From: Maniola hyperantus
Taxonomy: Eukaryota; Arthropoda; Insecta; Lepidoptera; Nymphalidae
Direction: 5' to 3'
Length of the DNA: 64,000 bases
NCBI RefSeq assembly: GCF_902806685.2
Contig: NC_048539.1
Location: 7,018,501 to 7,082,500, forward strand
Shown here: one piece after another, positions 38,541 to 49,400 of the stretch
Position numbering within the stretch: position 1 is the first letter of the stretch
How the letters are laid out: the number at the start of each line of letters is the position of its first letter
Made by a program: the position numbers and the translations under genes
The notes under the pieces: generated by a model
What the model was told of the DNA's origin: nothing
Database searches by the model: none
Seen by the model: only the letters and a program-made list of their open reading frames with translations

Positions 38541-38762
38541 ACTAGCTGATGCCCGCGACTTCGTACGCGTGGATTTAGTTTCTAAAAATCCCGTGGGAAC
38601 TCTGATTTTCCGGGATAAAAAGTAGCCTACGTCACTCTCCAGGTCTTTATCTATACCCATGCAAAAAATCACGTCAATCCGTTGCACCGTTGCGACGTGA
38701 TTGAAGGACAAACCAACACACAAATACACTTTCGCATTTATAATAATGGTACTGATTATAGC
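38541..38762 (+). repeat. Lepidopteran repeat, CGCGACTTCGTCCGCGTGG family
   Basis: It begins ACTAGCTGATGCCCGCGACT and contains GATAAAAAGTAGCCTACGTC, AAAATCACGTCAATCCGTTG and TTGCGACGTGATTGAAGGAC. It ends TTCGCATTTATAATAATGGT. It is the longest well-preserved member in the window and a good reference for the others. Confidence 0.75.
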
Positions 38763-38984
38763 AGTAGTTAATTATCTTTGATAATTAATTAATTACGAGT
38801 AATATTGAAGAAGAAGGAGGATATATAGGTAGGCACAGGCCTACCTTGTTGGTTGTTGGTTTCTTATTGCGACTTGCGTACATCATTGTGGTTAGATCTA
38901 CCAGTTCTGTCATTTGTTTGATAATTTCTCTGATAATGAGGTATGTCTCATGATAATTTAATCATTTTCAAGAGAGAGGGAAAG

Positions 38985-39245
38985 AGAGAGTGAGCCCGCA
39001 AGGGCCAGACCTTTGTTATTTTGTAAAAAGTGAAAGTTCCTCTGCGTGTTGTCCCCAACACAAGGAGGAACGATCCGCGACTATAAAGTTTGGATTAGGT
39101 ATGGTCGCTTTGGCAGATTTGGTATTAAAGATGTAAAAAAATCTTACGTTAAAAAGTGTTTTTTTTTTTAATAGTATTAAAATCACGTTATGCATTGCCA
39201 GACACGTATTGTCGTGGCAACCCTCTGCCCTTAAACCTTAACAAA
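38985..39245 (+). mobile_element. Half copy of the 31013-31556 palindromic element
   Basis: It shares GACCTTTGTTATTTTGTAAA, GATGTAAAAAAATCTTACGT, AATCACGTTATGCATTGCCA and GGCAACCCTCTGCCCTTAAA with one arm of the full palindrome, in the same order. The second arm is missing, so the copy ends near the hairpin centre. Confidence 0.65.
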
Positions 39246-40107
39246 TTATTATGGTAAGTATCTGAAAAAAAAGGTAAAGTCATTCCCGGAGAGTAAACCC
39301 AACTCACTACATCAATATGCAGCAACATTATTGACGTGACGAATTGCCCTGCTGCTGCCGTCACGCGCCGTAGCCATTGTATGGTGCGCGCAAAACTAGT
39401 AGTCCAATCTGAATACGAGGCATGTGACTGCGCATTGTAAAAAACAGATCTCAGCCGGGCTTGTATATTTAATCCTTAGTTTATGATCTGAAGAAATCGC
39501 TATTTATTACGATGCAACTGTAGATTGGACTTTTTTTGCTTGTACTTTATCTGTTTAGGACAGGAGGAGGGCAACGCTATAGTTCGATCACATCTCACGT
39601 GGCAGTTCATGCCTCGGATTTCTAAACAAACGAACCGAACCTAAAAAGTTTACAAACAAAACCTTTTATGCCTAGATTTGCTTACGAAAATAAGAATAAA
39701 TAGAGACGTTTCCGCTCTTAACTTTAGGTACATGTGCATATGATTAATTTTTCGCACTTCCTTCTAAGATTTCTATCTAATTACCTACTGATTTGAGTAA
39801 AGTTATTTAACTTTGCATATTTATGATAATATACCTACCTCTGTACAAAGCCTTTAACAATAACGATGAATAAAATATTCGAGATAAACAAAGGAACAAA
39901 GAATAATTTATTGCATCACTGAAATTGTTTTAGATCAAGATTCGTCAATAGATATTTCTTTACAAATATAATATGTAGAACATGCCTCCACGTTTATTTA
40001 GTAAGTAGCTACCTGTGAATCTGGCAATGCCAAATCAGCAGGCTTTATTTATATGGCATTAGTAGTAGTCTTGTCAAAATTCTAGAAAAAATATCAATTT
40101 TTACGTA

Positions 40108-40567
40108 TTTTTAGGGTTCCGTACCTCAAAAGGAAAAACGGAACCCTTATAGGATCACTTTGTTGTCTGTCTGTCTGTCTGTCGATCTGTTAAGAAAACT
40201 ACAGGGTACTTCCCGTTGACCTAGAATCATAAAATTTGGCAGGTAGGTAGGTCTTATAGCAGACATTCGGGGAAAAATCTGAAAACCGTGAATTTGCGGT
40301 TACATCACACAAAAAACTAAAATTACATTGTGGTCATGAATACTATTAATTAGTATTTTCAATTTTAAGTTTTAATTTTTTCAAAAGTAAGATAACTATA
40401 CCAAGTGGGGTATCATATTATGAAAGGGCTTCACTTGTATATTCTAAAACAGATTTTTATTTATTTTTAGGTATAATAGTTTTTGATTTATCATGCTAAA
40501 TGTAGATAAAATATGATTGTATTACGGAACCCTCAGTGCGCGAATCTGACTCGCACTTGGCCGGTTT
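40108..40567 (-). repeat. Lepidopteran repeat bounded by TACGGAACCCTAAAA, minus strand
   Basis: Reverse orientation of the 6312-6717 family. On plus it starts TTTTTAGGGTTCCGTACCTC and ends CTGACTCGCACTTGGCCGGT. It holds a GTCTGTCTGTCTGTC run and CAAGTGGGGTATCATATTAT. It appears to be the most complete copy in the window. Confidence 0.75.
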
Positions 40568-41552
40568 TTATATATAGAGAATATTAATTTTTTACGTAAT
40601 TTTTTCAAGTAGATAGGTACTTAATACTTTTTATAAATACATAATACATATAGATTAGATACATTTAGATTTTTAAATATTACAATACATAGCTACCTAC
40701 CTACTGCAGAGCTTATTATTTGTTTTGTAGGTGCCTATACGACAAAGATACTCGTAGGATATAATCTGAGTTACCTATTGGATAAAAATAAGATGGCATT
40801 ATAACCAAAGGAAACAATGCACACAGCACATCGAATGCTCCTTGCACCCCGTGACTAGGGGGCTCCGCGCGCAGGTCACTGAACTGAGCCTCTACGTAGC
40901 TACCCTATTCCATCCATGATCAAACCCATAATAACTAGCCGCGTCGACAAAACATTAACAAGTGTAATTTTTTGATAGAGGAAATTCTACTAATTTTTAA
41001 GTTCACTTCCTGTAACCTCTCTTTGATAAAAAAAGTAGGTAGGTAGATTATTAAGAACAAAAAAAAAACTAAATTGGATTTATAATGATTTTGCTTGCAT
41101 TTGCAAGACATGCCGAGGATTTTAGGTCGCTTGAACGAAAATGTCGATTTACTAACAAAAATGTATGTAAACCTATTTTTTGTAATTATCTGCCGATATT
41201 TATCTCAATAATAATAAATAATTAACATATCTAATTTTGAGCCTCCTGCTACTACAGAGTACAGACCATTAAGGAAATTAGCACATTTTTACAGGGCAAT
41301 CTTCTTCGTGCTTCCTTCAAGCTACTCTACACTGAAGCACAAGCTACTCTATACTGAAGTGCAATGATGGTTTGGCATTACAAATAGCCATTTAAAACAA
41401 GAGAAGAGAAGAATTAAATATTGATAAGACGTAGCTTACCAGTTGCATAAGGGTTGGTAGGTTTATATCTGTTTGATAAGTATCGCAATCTGGTTATCCA
41501 GAGCTATAGTTATCTTCATAAATAATTTTGAACGTTGAATTTTCCTAATACC

Positions 41553-41557
41553 GATAG
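41553..41557 (+). repeat. Target site duplication GATAG (left)
   Basis: The five bases GATAG directly precede the 5' LTR and recur directly after the 3' LTR at 51908-51912. A 5-bp duplication is usual for BEL/Pao insertions. Confidence 0.9.
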
Positions 41558-41867
41558 TGTTGTGAACACAACAACTATGTAAACAAACAGATCATAGACA
41601 AGGCACTGGGTCTGTGGTCTACTCAAAAGACATTGACAGTGACAGTGATACGACATATAATGTGACAGCCTGACATTAGGCAGGAAACGGACTAACAAGC
41701 TTCAGATGAATTCAGCACGTAACGTTAACGGACTTTTACATTACATCGATTTAAACACACAAGTTAATAAAGGAAAACTCAAGATTCCACAAACCCAATT
41801 GCGACAGCCAAGAAGAACGAAGGTTCGAAACTTACCAGCGCCTAACCAACAGCCCAAGGTACAAACA
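41558..41867 (+). repeat. 5' LTR of the BEL/Pao element
   Basis: 310 bases, starting TGTTGTGAAC and ending GTACAAACA (TG...CA ends). It is near-identical to 51596-51907. The first 16 bases form an inverted repeat of their own (TGTTGTG-AACACAACA). Confidence 0.92.
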
Positions 41868-41869
41868 AG

Positions 41870-41887
41870 TGGTCCTTCGAACAAAGA
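41870..41887 (+). other. Candidate primer-binding site
   Basis: TGGTCCTTCGAACAAAGA begins two bases after the 5' LTR. A TGG start directly downstream of the LTR is the expected position for tRNA 3'-end pairing. I cannot name the tRNA from this sequence. Confidence 0.5.
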
Positions 41888-43768
41888 AGAAACTCTTCGA
41901 TCTTCCAAGAAATCGGCAGAAAATTCGCAGCAGAGTGGACCCAGAAGCATAACGGTCGTCCAAGCCAACTTCTGGAGTGAGTCCGTTCCTTTATCTTATT
42001 TCCTAACAATTCCTAATTTCTACAATCTTCATATCAATATTGCCTCATTTCCGTTACGTACGTGGAATATTTCCTCATAGTTAACTAAAAACCATTATTG
42101 CATCCTAACATTCATAGAAAACCATAATTACCAAATTACAAAACGGATTGCTTCAAATCCGACCGCAAACGAATCCTCTGTTTTCCCCCTTATTGTGTAA
42201 GTTTCGAGTTTCAACAAAGAATAATGGGGCCGATTCTCTAGGCGGTTTTCTAATTTTAAAATGTCTAATATTAGACTTAGAAAGGTGTGTTATTCTGAAA
42301 ACCCACTTAAATGACAGGTCTAACCTAAAATTGAATTTGACAGCACTAAACTATTCAATTTAGATTTTAAAGAGCAAAAGTTATTCTGTTGCACGAACTA
42401 AATGCCTAAATTAAGAAACGTCAACCTAAAATTTTCTAAAATTAGAGTGGACCTCGCGAGGTGCCCACTAAATTTAAAGAGTCTGCTTAAATGGCAAAAT
42501 GGACGTGTTTTGAAAGAAATATTTTTATTTGAGTTTAGAATTGTTATATTTAAGATAAAAAAGTGTCTTTTAAGTGTTTTAATTTAATTTAAACTTTATA
42601 AAATGGAAATATACGTGGTTTCTCTGGCTCGTCGTTAATTCGCAAAAAATAATTAGGTTGGTTATCTACTTTGTTGTCTAAGAGTATCAGACACCTCCAC
42701 AGACATCCTGGCGGCTTCAGCAAGGCAAACCTAAGATCCTTAAGTCTCCTTATTTCTTAACTAGCAAGTGGCAGCTGTTCGAAAATACTGTGGGACTAGG
42801 ATACTTTTCTGTAGGTACTTAGCTTACCTACCTACCTAATAAAAGTAGCCTATAAGTATATCCTTCACTAGTATGTGTCCTTGTGAAAAATCTCTGTGCC
42901 CAACTAGGTTAGATGCATAAAGGAACATACCCAGAGACAAAAACTTGCATAGGTAGCTACCTAAATATTAGTGTGAACATAAATCTTTGCCAATTAGGTA
43001 TGCCAAGGTAAAACTTGATGCCTTGTTATCATTATCAATGAGATTAATTCCTACTACCTACTACTTATTGCTAAACATATCAAAAATAAAGCAGAATAAG
43101 TGTGGTGGTAGAGTAGGTACTTATAATAAAGGTTAAGTTCTAAAATCTTAATGAGTTCACTTAAAGGTTTATTTATAGGCTAAATTAACAGATTTTACAT
43201 TTAGTTATGTCTTATACTTACATACCCCTAGTATTGAACTAAGTACTTGAGTAGTACCCAGTTACTTCTTTATTTTCAACTCAGTAGATACCTGCTTGAA
43301 AGACTACCTATTACATGCATAAGTAGGTACTTATACTAGCTACAGTACAGTATAGATAACTACAACTAACTGACATAGCCTGGGTTCACTTTAATCATCT
43401 GATAAGTTTTAGTTGAGAAGTACCTAGTAGATACATCTTGTAATTCCTAAACATATCATGATAGGATCTTGTTGAGTTTACCTATATAGGTATACCCATA
43501 CCCATATGGGTATCACATTTCAGGACTAGCTGACCTGCCTGAGTTGTACCTGCCCCAGCTTTGTTCGGGTGGAATAAGTACCTATGTAAGTATCTGAAAA
43601 TTATGTCGTAGTGGTCTATATAGGTACTTAAAGTAAACGTTCCTTACATGCAAATTCTCAAGTTTTTAAACTCAGCAGCTTAATAAATTACTAGACTCAG
43701 GAGTCAGCAGCTTATATGCTGATGTCAGTCAGTCAGTTTATATTTTTACATTTACATAATATGTACTG

Positions 43769-43950
43769 AAGAGAGAGAGAAAAGCTAGGACTTCTCCATA
43801 ACATCCTCAAAAATGTGTGAAGTCTGCCAATCCGCACTTGGTCAGTGTGGTAGATTATGGCCAAAACACCTTATTCTGAGAGGTGACCCGTGCTCAGTAG
43901 TAGTGACCCGGCGATGGATTGATAATGATGATGATGATGATGATGTACCT
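43769..43950 (+). mobile_element. Truncated SINE copy with (GAT)n tail
   Basis: It contains TGTGTGAAGTCTGCCAATCC, GCACTTGGTCAGTGTGG and GACCCGTGCTCAGTAG, then GGCGATGGATTGATAATGAT and a (GATGAT)n tail. It matches the body of the minus-strand SINE at 9545-9800; the tRNA-like head is missing. Confidence 0.7.
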
Positions 43951-44204
43951 ACTGACCTAGCTACCTGCCTTTAGGTCACAAGAAGTATATAGGGTACTTC
44001 TAGTACCTAAAGTGATCCTATAATGGTTCCTTTTGAGGTATGGAACCCATAGTTAGAAGAGAAATAACGTCAAAAAATAATTTGATTTCTTTTATCTTTT
44101 CTAGATCTATTTTATTGAAAACGGACTAAAGTTTTCTACACATTCCTATAATTCTACAAATTAATACAGAAATCTATAGACTCAACCTTTATTTAGTTTG
44201 AAAT

Positions 44205-44345
44205 CTATAGATCTCTGACTTTGCATAGACTTAAGATACTGATAAAAGAGACAGAGTTATATCATTGGCATAAATCTGTCTCGTTTTAACTGAAACTTAC
44301 GTCAGAGCAAAGTCAAAGTATGCTCTCTATACATATCTGTGCTTA
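44205..44345. repeat. Diverged palindrome related to 32129-32261
   Basis: It has GAGACAGAGTTATATC and ATAAATCTGTCTCGTTTTAA in inverted relation, with outer arms TCTGACTTTGCATAGAC and CAAAGTCAAAGTATGCTC. The pairing is looser than in the 32-kb copy. It lies inside the nested element. Confidence 0.55.
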
Positions 44346-44545
44346 AAGTATTATGTTTTAACTATGTCTAGTCTGAGCTAATTCAAAGTATAAGTACTCT
44401 ATAGATTTTAGCCAAAGAATATGCAAACCTCAAAAAATGATTTTATAATTGTTATGGTGAAGACTGCATTGAAATTGATATAAATAGGGACTGAAAACTA
44501 ATTTTGAACTATTTATACCTATAGATTATAAATTTCATTTTTCAG

Positions 44546-44641
44546 GTAGTACTAGTACAACTAAGTCATACTACAGCTGCTCAGTATGATGAAGGCAAGA
44601 ATTTCCTAACAAAAGCAAGAAAACTTCAATCAGATAATTAA
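44546..44641 (+). pseudogene. Coding-like fragment resembling a terminal exon, unassigned
   Basis: After the good acceptor CATTTTTCAG at 44545, an open frame of 31 codons gives VVLVQLSHTTAAQYDEGKNF, then LTKARKLQSDN and TAA. An ATTAAATAAAATAATAAA poly(A)-type region follows. The polar, helix-like composition and the splice and poly(A) context suggest a last exon. I do not recognise the protein, and found no partner exon upstream. It lies inside the candidate nested element, so capture from a host gene is possible. Chance cannot be excluded at this length. Confidence 0.35.
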
Positions 44642-44896
44642 CAATTACTTTTATTAAATAAAATAATAAAATATATACATATGTTTCATTCTGTACTGTA
44701 CATAATTAATATTTATTTCAATAACATTTAAATAAAAATTAAGTTTAGGAAACAACTGTTCATTTTTGGTAGATGAGTGACGGAACATCTTTTTAACTCG
44801 CAGACTCCATATACTTGGTTTCATGAAATGGACTGAAATAAAAATTATCAACGTTGAAAGTTTGTTATGATGATGTGTTGAAAGGTTTAATGTATC

Positions 44897-45178
44897 CTAC
44901 ACTTCAATTTTTTGCTATGCATACTAGCTGTTTACTATGCAATTAAGCATCACTTTCTTTAACGGTGAACCAAACCATTGTGAGGAAACCTAAATGCCTG
45001 AGAGTTCTCCATAGTGTTCTCAAAGGTGTGTGAAATCTGTCAATGTGCACTCGGCCAGAGTGGTGGACAATGGCCAAACTCTTCCCGTTTTGAGAGGAGT
45101 CCCCTGCTCAGTAGTCAGCCGGCAATGAGTTGATCGTGTGATGATACTAACTGTTGCCTGTAATTATTATTTTTATAT
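44897..45178 (+). repeat. Tandem duplication unit 1, including a SINE copy
   Basis: It starts CCTACACTTCAATTTTTTGC and runs through TTAACGGTGAACCAAACCAT, GAGAGTTCTCCATAGTGTTC and AAGGTGTGTGAAATCTGTCA to a GATGATACTAACTGTTGCCTG end. The next unit begins 288 bases later with the same order of blocks, including the non-SINE flank, so the pair arose by local duplication and not by two insertions. Confidence 0.7.
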
Positions 45179-45184
45179 AGGTAT

Positions 45185-45440
45185 GCTACACTTCCATTTT
45201 TTGCTATATTATAATATGTACTAGCTGTTTAATAAGCAATTTAGTATCACTTTCTTTAACCGTGAAGGAAAACATTGTGAGGAAACCTACATGCCTGAGA
45301 GTTCTCCATAGTGTTCTCAAAGGTGTGTGAAGTCTGTCAATCTGCACTTGGACAGAGTGGTGGACTATGGCCAAACTACATTTTGAGAGGTGAGCTGGCA
45401 ATGAGTTGATCATTATGATGATACCAGCTGTTACCTGTTA
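45185..45440 (+). repeat. Tandem duplication unit 2
   Basis: It starts GCTACACTTCCATTTTTTGC and repeats CTTTCTTTAACCGTGAAGGA, CCTGAGAGTTCTCCATAGTG and GGTGTGTGAAGTCTGTCAAT, then ATGATACCAGCTGTTACCTG. A deletion around 45378 removes about 25 bases relative to unit 1. The units have diverged, so the duplication is not very recent. Confidence 0.7.
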
Positions 45441-45512
45441 TTATTATTATTATACACGTAGGTATATACATTCAATCTTGATCTTGTAGGTACTTTCATG
45501 CCTTAAATCACA

Positions 45513-45665
45513 TTACCGCCTTAGTTTGTTGAATTCATAGCAGAATTCATGGATACCTCGTTCCACGTCCTTGCACGCCAGATTTGTAAGTATACCGCCA
45601 AGTTTCAGAACTTCCTCGCTGTATATTCCTTTACCTGTATATTCAATGTACTCTGTGGCAGTCAG
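45513..45665 (-). pseudogene. Coding-like fragment on the minus strand, unassigned
   Basis: A 50-codon open frame ending in TAA at 45513. It reads TATEYIEYTGKGIYSEEV, then LKLGGILTNLACKDVERG and IHEFCYEFNKLRR. The mix of acidic, basic and hydrophobic residues looks protein-like, unlike the surrounding AT-rich sequence. The frame is closed by an in-frame TAA just upstream of 45665, and CCACAG before 45656 could be a splice acceptor. I do not recognise the family. It may be a transposase tail or a captured gene fragment. Confidence 0.35.
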
Positions 45666-46452
45666 TTATTTAGGATGATTGCTTTTCATCTGTTTGCATT
45701 GATTTCCTAGCAAGAGTTTGACAATTAGTAGTACCTCGGTGATTTCAAGGTAAGGTAGGTAGGTAAGATTCCAAGCAAAATTCTTTTTTTTTATCTATTT
45801 TATGCACATAACCACTATTTTCACAAAGTTTTGTAACAAAAACTAAGATTCTTTAACCACAAAACATAAAGAAATTAGGTTAGAAATTATATTTGCAACA
45901 AAAATAATAGATCTGTTTTTTTAACTGGTTTTACGGCTCTGGGTTCTAGCACTTTTGATCAAACACTTAAGCCTACTTCACACGATAAAATGAACAAAAC
46001 TTCAATTTTCGACACTTTTATTGTGATTCGACCTAAATAAATCAAGTAAAGTTATTATTTTTGTATTTCAAGTAACATCGTTCGATATTTTTCGCAAAAA
46101 AATAGTTTTAAGATTAAAGGGGAAAATCAAACACAAATTTAGTGCAGTTCTTGTTATCTTAAATAGCAACACTTACTATTCAATTCAAACGTCATTTTAG
46201 ACGGCCATTTAGGATGTTTAAATTTAGTTGAAGCAAAAAAGCGAATGCAGTTTAGAAATAGAAATCCTAAAATTAAAGAATCTAAAATTTAGTTTAGGTT
46301 TAGGTTAGAGTACAACAGAATTAGCACCAATGTGAGGTTAACTTATTTTGTCGGATCAATTTTAGACTATTTATCACATCAATTGCGTAGTTTTTATAAA
46401 AAACAGTTAGTAATTAGTTCATAATAACGTTATTTAGCCTTGCTACAGCAAA

Positions 46453-49400
46453 ATGAGCGAGGCAAAAATCAAAGATCTCGTCAAAAAGCGGGGATCAATA
46501 AAAGCAAAATTAACTCAATTTTCATCGTTTCTAACACTTCTACAAACCAGTGAATCATTGAGTGAAGTGCAATTTAAAGAGTTAGAGTATCGGTTTCGGA
46601 AAATTGAGCAACTTTATAGTGATTTCGACACATTACAAACAGAAATCGAAACGCTTACGGAGCCCCCAGAAACAGCCTATCAGGATCGCGAAGCGTTCGA
46701 TGGCACATATTTTAGGCTTTTGTCAGAGGCCCAAGTGCTGCTCAGCCCACAACCAAACACACATGGGCGTCGGTCATCCATTTTAAGTGATGATAGCATA
46801 CAAAGCAATGAGGAACGCAGACATGATTTTGTAAGGTTACCTAAGATAAACCTACCTCACTTTGATGGAGATTATCAGCACTGGCTCGAATTTAGAGACA
46901 CCTATCTTTCTCTAATTCATAACAACAATTCCATAAGCGACATAAACAAGTTTCATTATCTCCGGGCAGCGCTTAAAGGTACTGCTGCTTTGACAATTCA
47001 ATCATTAGAATTTAGTGCAAATAACTATAAGTTAGGGTGGCAATTGCTTACTGAGAGGTATGACAACGAGCGTCTTTTGGTTAATCAACACCTTCAAACG
47101 TTATTTGATTTAGAACATATACAAAAGGAATCAAGTCACTTATTGCGGAACATGGTCGATGTAACTAATAAGAACTTGCGAGCTCTTACGACACTAGGAA
47201 TGCCCACTGACCACTGGGACATATTAATTATTTTTATTATGACTAAGAAATTAGATTCCACTACCAGTCGTGAGTGGGAAGAATATCGAAATGGCCTCGG
47301 AGGCACACCCAACTTACAACAATTTACAAAATTCATTACTAAGAGAGCTGATTTACTAGAAACACTACAGGATAACAATAAATACAAACATAAGTCAAAC
47401 ATTGCAACATTTTCAGACATAAATAAAAACAAAACACAAACTTCTTACACTGATCATCAAAAACCATACAAGTGCCCCTTTTGCTCTCAACTTCATTTCA
47501 TATTCAGCTGTGAAACATTCAGAAAATTGGATGTTGAGTCTCGTACAAAAAAGGTCACTGAACTGAATTTGTGTAAAAATTGCTTAAGGCCAGGACACAC
47601 ATCGAAGACCTGTAGATTAACTCACTGTAAATACTGTAACCTGAAACACAACACGCTACTGCATGACAGCTCTAAGGAGCCTACAAGCTCAGCGATAGCG
47701 CTGTCCATAGACATTACCTCAATATCTTATCAGCCAAATGTATTACTATCCACAGCTGTGGTGCGAGTTCGGGATGCCAGAAATGAGCTACACACAGCAC
47801 GGCTGTTGCTTGATAATGGAAGTACTGCCAATTTTGTTACAAAGCAGCTCAGTGATAGGCTCGGGATAGTAAAGAAGCCTGTCAGCTCTACAGTTAATGG
47901 TATCAACAATCAAACTTCTTTAATATCAGAGTCTTGTAAATTAGTAATTGAATCTTATTATGGTGGCTATACAGAAGCCATAAGCTGTTATATAATTGCA
48001 GAAATAACAAAATACTTACCCTCTTCTTACATAGATACAATGCATATTCCTATACCTAAAAACATTCAGTTAGCCGACCCGTCTTTCAATGAACCATCAG
48101 AAATTGATATTTTAGTAGGAGCTGAGGTCTTTTGGAGTGTCCTAGGTACAAACATAATCGACTTAGGGAAACATCAGCCAAAGCTTCGCGATTCAAAGTT
48201 AGGATGGCTCTTATCAGGCTGTCTTAGCCATAATAAGACATCTCAATCAGAGACTTCAAACAATTTTTGTCACTTTATTGGACAAAATGATGAGTCTTCA
48301 CTTACACGTTTCTGGCAACTAGATTCTGTATTACCTCAGCATAGCATGTCTCTAGAGGAAAAGGCATGTGAGAAGATCTTTGAAGACACCACTCGGCGCG
48401 ACAAAGATGGTCGATTCATAGTAACAATTCCCCTTAAAGAATCGCCCGAGGTGCTTGGAGATTCTTATAATCTTGCTAAGGTTCGCTTTCTTTCTTTAGA
48501 GCGGCGGCTGGATAGGGATGCAAACCTGAAACACTTATACACACAATTCATTCAAGAATACATCGATTTAGGTCATATGACTCTTAACCAAAGCATACAT
48601 CAACATACATCTAACTTACCCAACGTCTATTTTCCTCATCATGGGGTACTTCGTGATTCTACAACCACGAGGTTACGAGTGGTCTTTGATGCCTCGGCTG
48701 CCACTTTAAACCAAAAATCATTTAATTCTATACAGATGGTAGGTCCCACCGTACAGGACGACATATTTTCAATCTTAATACGCTTTAGGCAACACAAAAT
48801 AGTGGTTTCTGCTGACGTTGAAAAAATGTACCGTACTATTTACATAGAACCAAGTCAAAGGTCACTTCAACAAATAGTCTTTCGGTTTCATCGGCATGAG
48901 GCCCTACAAACTTACACTCTTAATACAGTGACATATGGCACAGCCTCAGCCCCTTATCTGGCTACAAAATGTTTAGTGTCTCTTGCGGATGAAACCGAGG
49001 ACCTTGCAACTCAACGTGCCATCCAACATGATTTTTATGTGGATGACTTTTTGTCCGGAGGTGACTATACAGAATCGGTCATTACTCTTTGCAAAGGTGT
49101 AAGAGACACTTTAGCCTCTGCAAAAATGAACTTACGCAAATGGCAGTCTAACAGTCTTGAGGTCTTACACGCTATCACTGACATAAAGGATAACTCAGAA
49201 AAATCCCTTGATTTGAAGTTGAGTGACAGCTCACCTTCAAAAACATTAGGTCTTCATTGGAATTCAGTTTCAGACAATTTAAATTTCATCATTGACATAG
49301 ACACAAAGAAAAAGCTAACAAAGCGCAATATCATTTCTATTATCAGTCAAATCTTCGATCCTTTAGGTCTTGTTGGTCCATGCGTACTATTAGCTAAACT

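Larger units (their letters stand above)
33000..41552. other. Non-coding region upstream of the visible Glut4EF-like exons
   Basis: No exon was supported here. Recognisable content is the partial palindromic element at 38985-39245, repeats at 38541-38762 and 40108-40567, and a moderately CpG-rich stretch around 33230-33360 and 34340-34500. A TATAAATA at about 36743 is followed by GTGCAGTTTAGTGCAGTTGG near 36836; I give that no weight as a promoter. The region may be intron of the zinc-finger gene. Confidence 0.4.
42226..46328. mobile_element. Candidate 4.1-kb non-autonomous DNA element nested in the BEL leader
   Basis: The left end GGGGCCGATTCT and the reverse complement of the right end (GGTGCTAATTCT) match at 9 of 12 positions. 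AAT flanks both sides (42223-42225 and 46329-46331). Subterminal parts on both sides are rich in TCTAAAATTTAG/CTAAACCTAAAC-type blocks and share GTTATATTTAAGATAA-like sequence in inverted orientation. Removing the segment and one AAT leaves a leader of about 480 bases, normal for BEL/Pao. No transposase frame is seen. It holds SINE copies, a palindrome relative and two coding-like fragments. Boundaries are inferred and could instead be two separate MITEs. Confidence 0.5.

Noticed and set aside
41706..42080. 124-codon plus-strand frame in the BEL leader
   Set aside because: It begins inside the 5' LTR; the 3' LTR copy has an indel in the same stretch, so the frame is not maintained.
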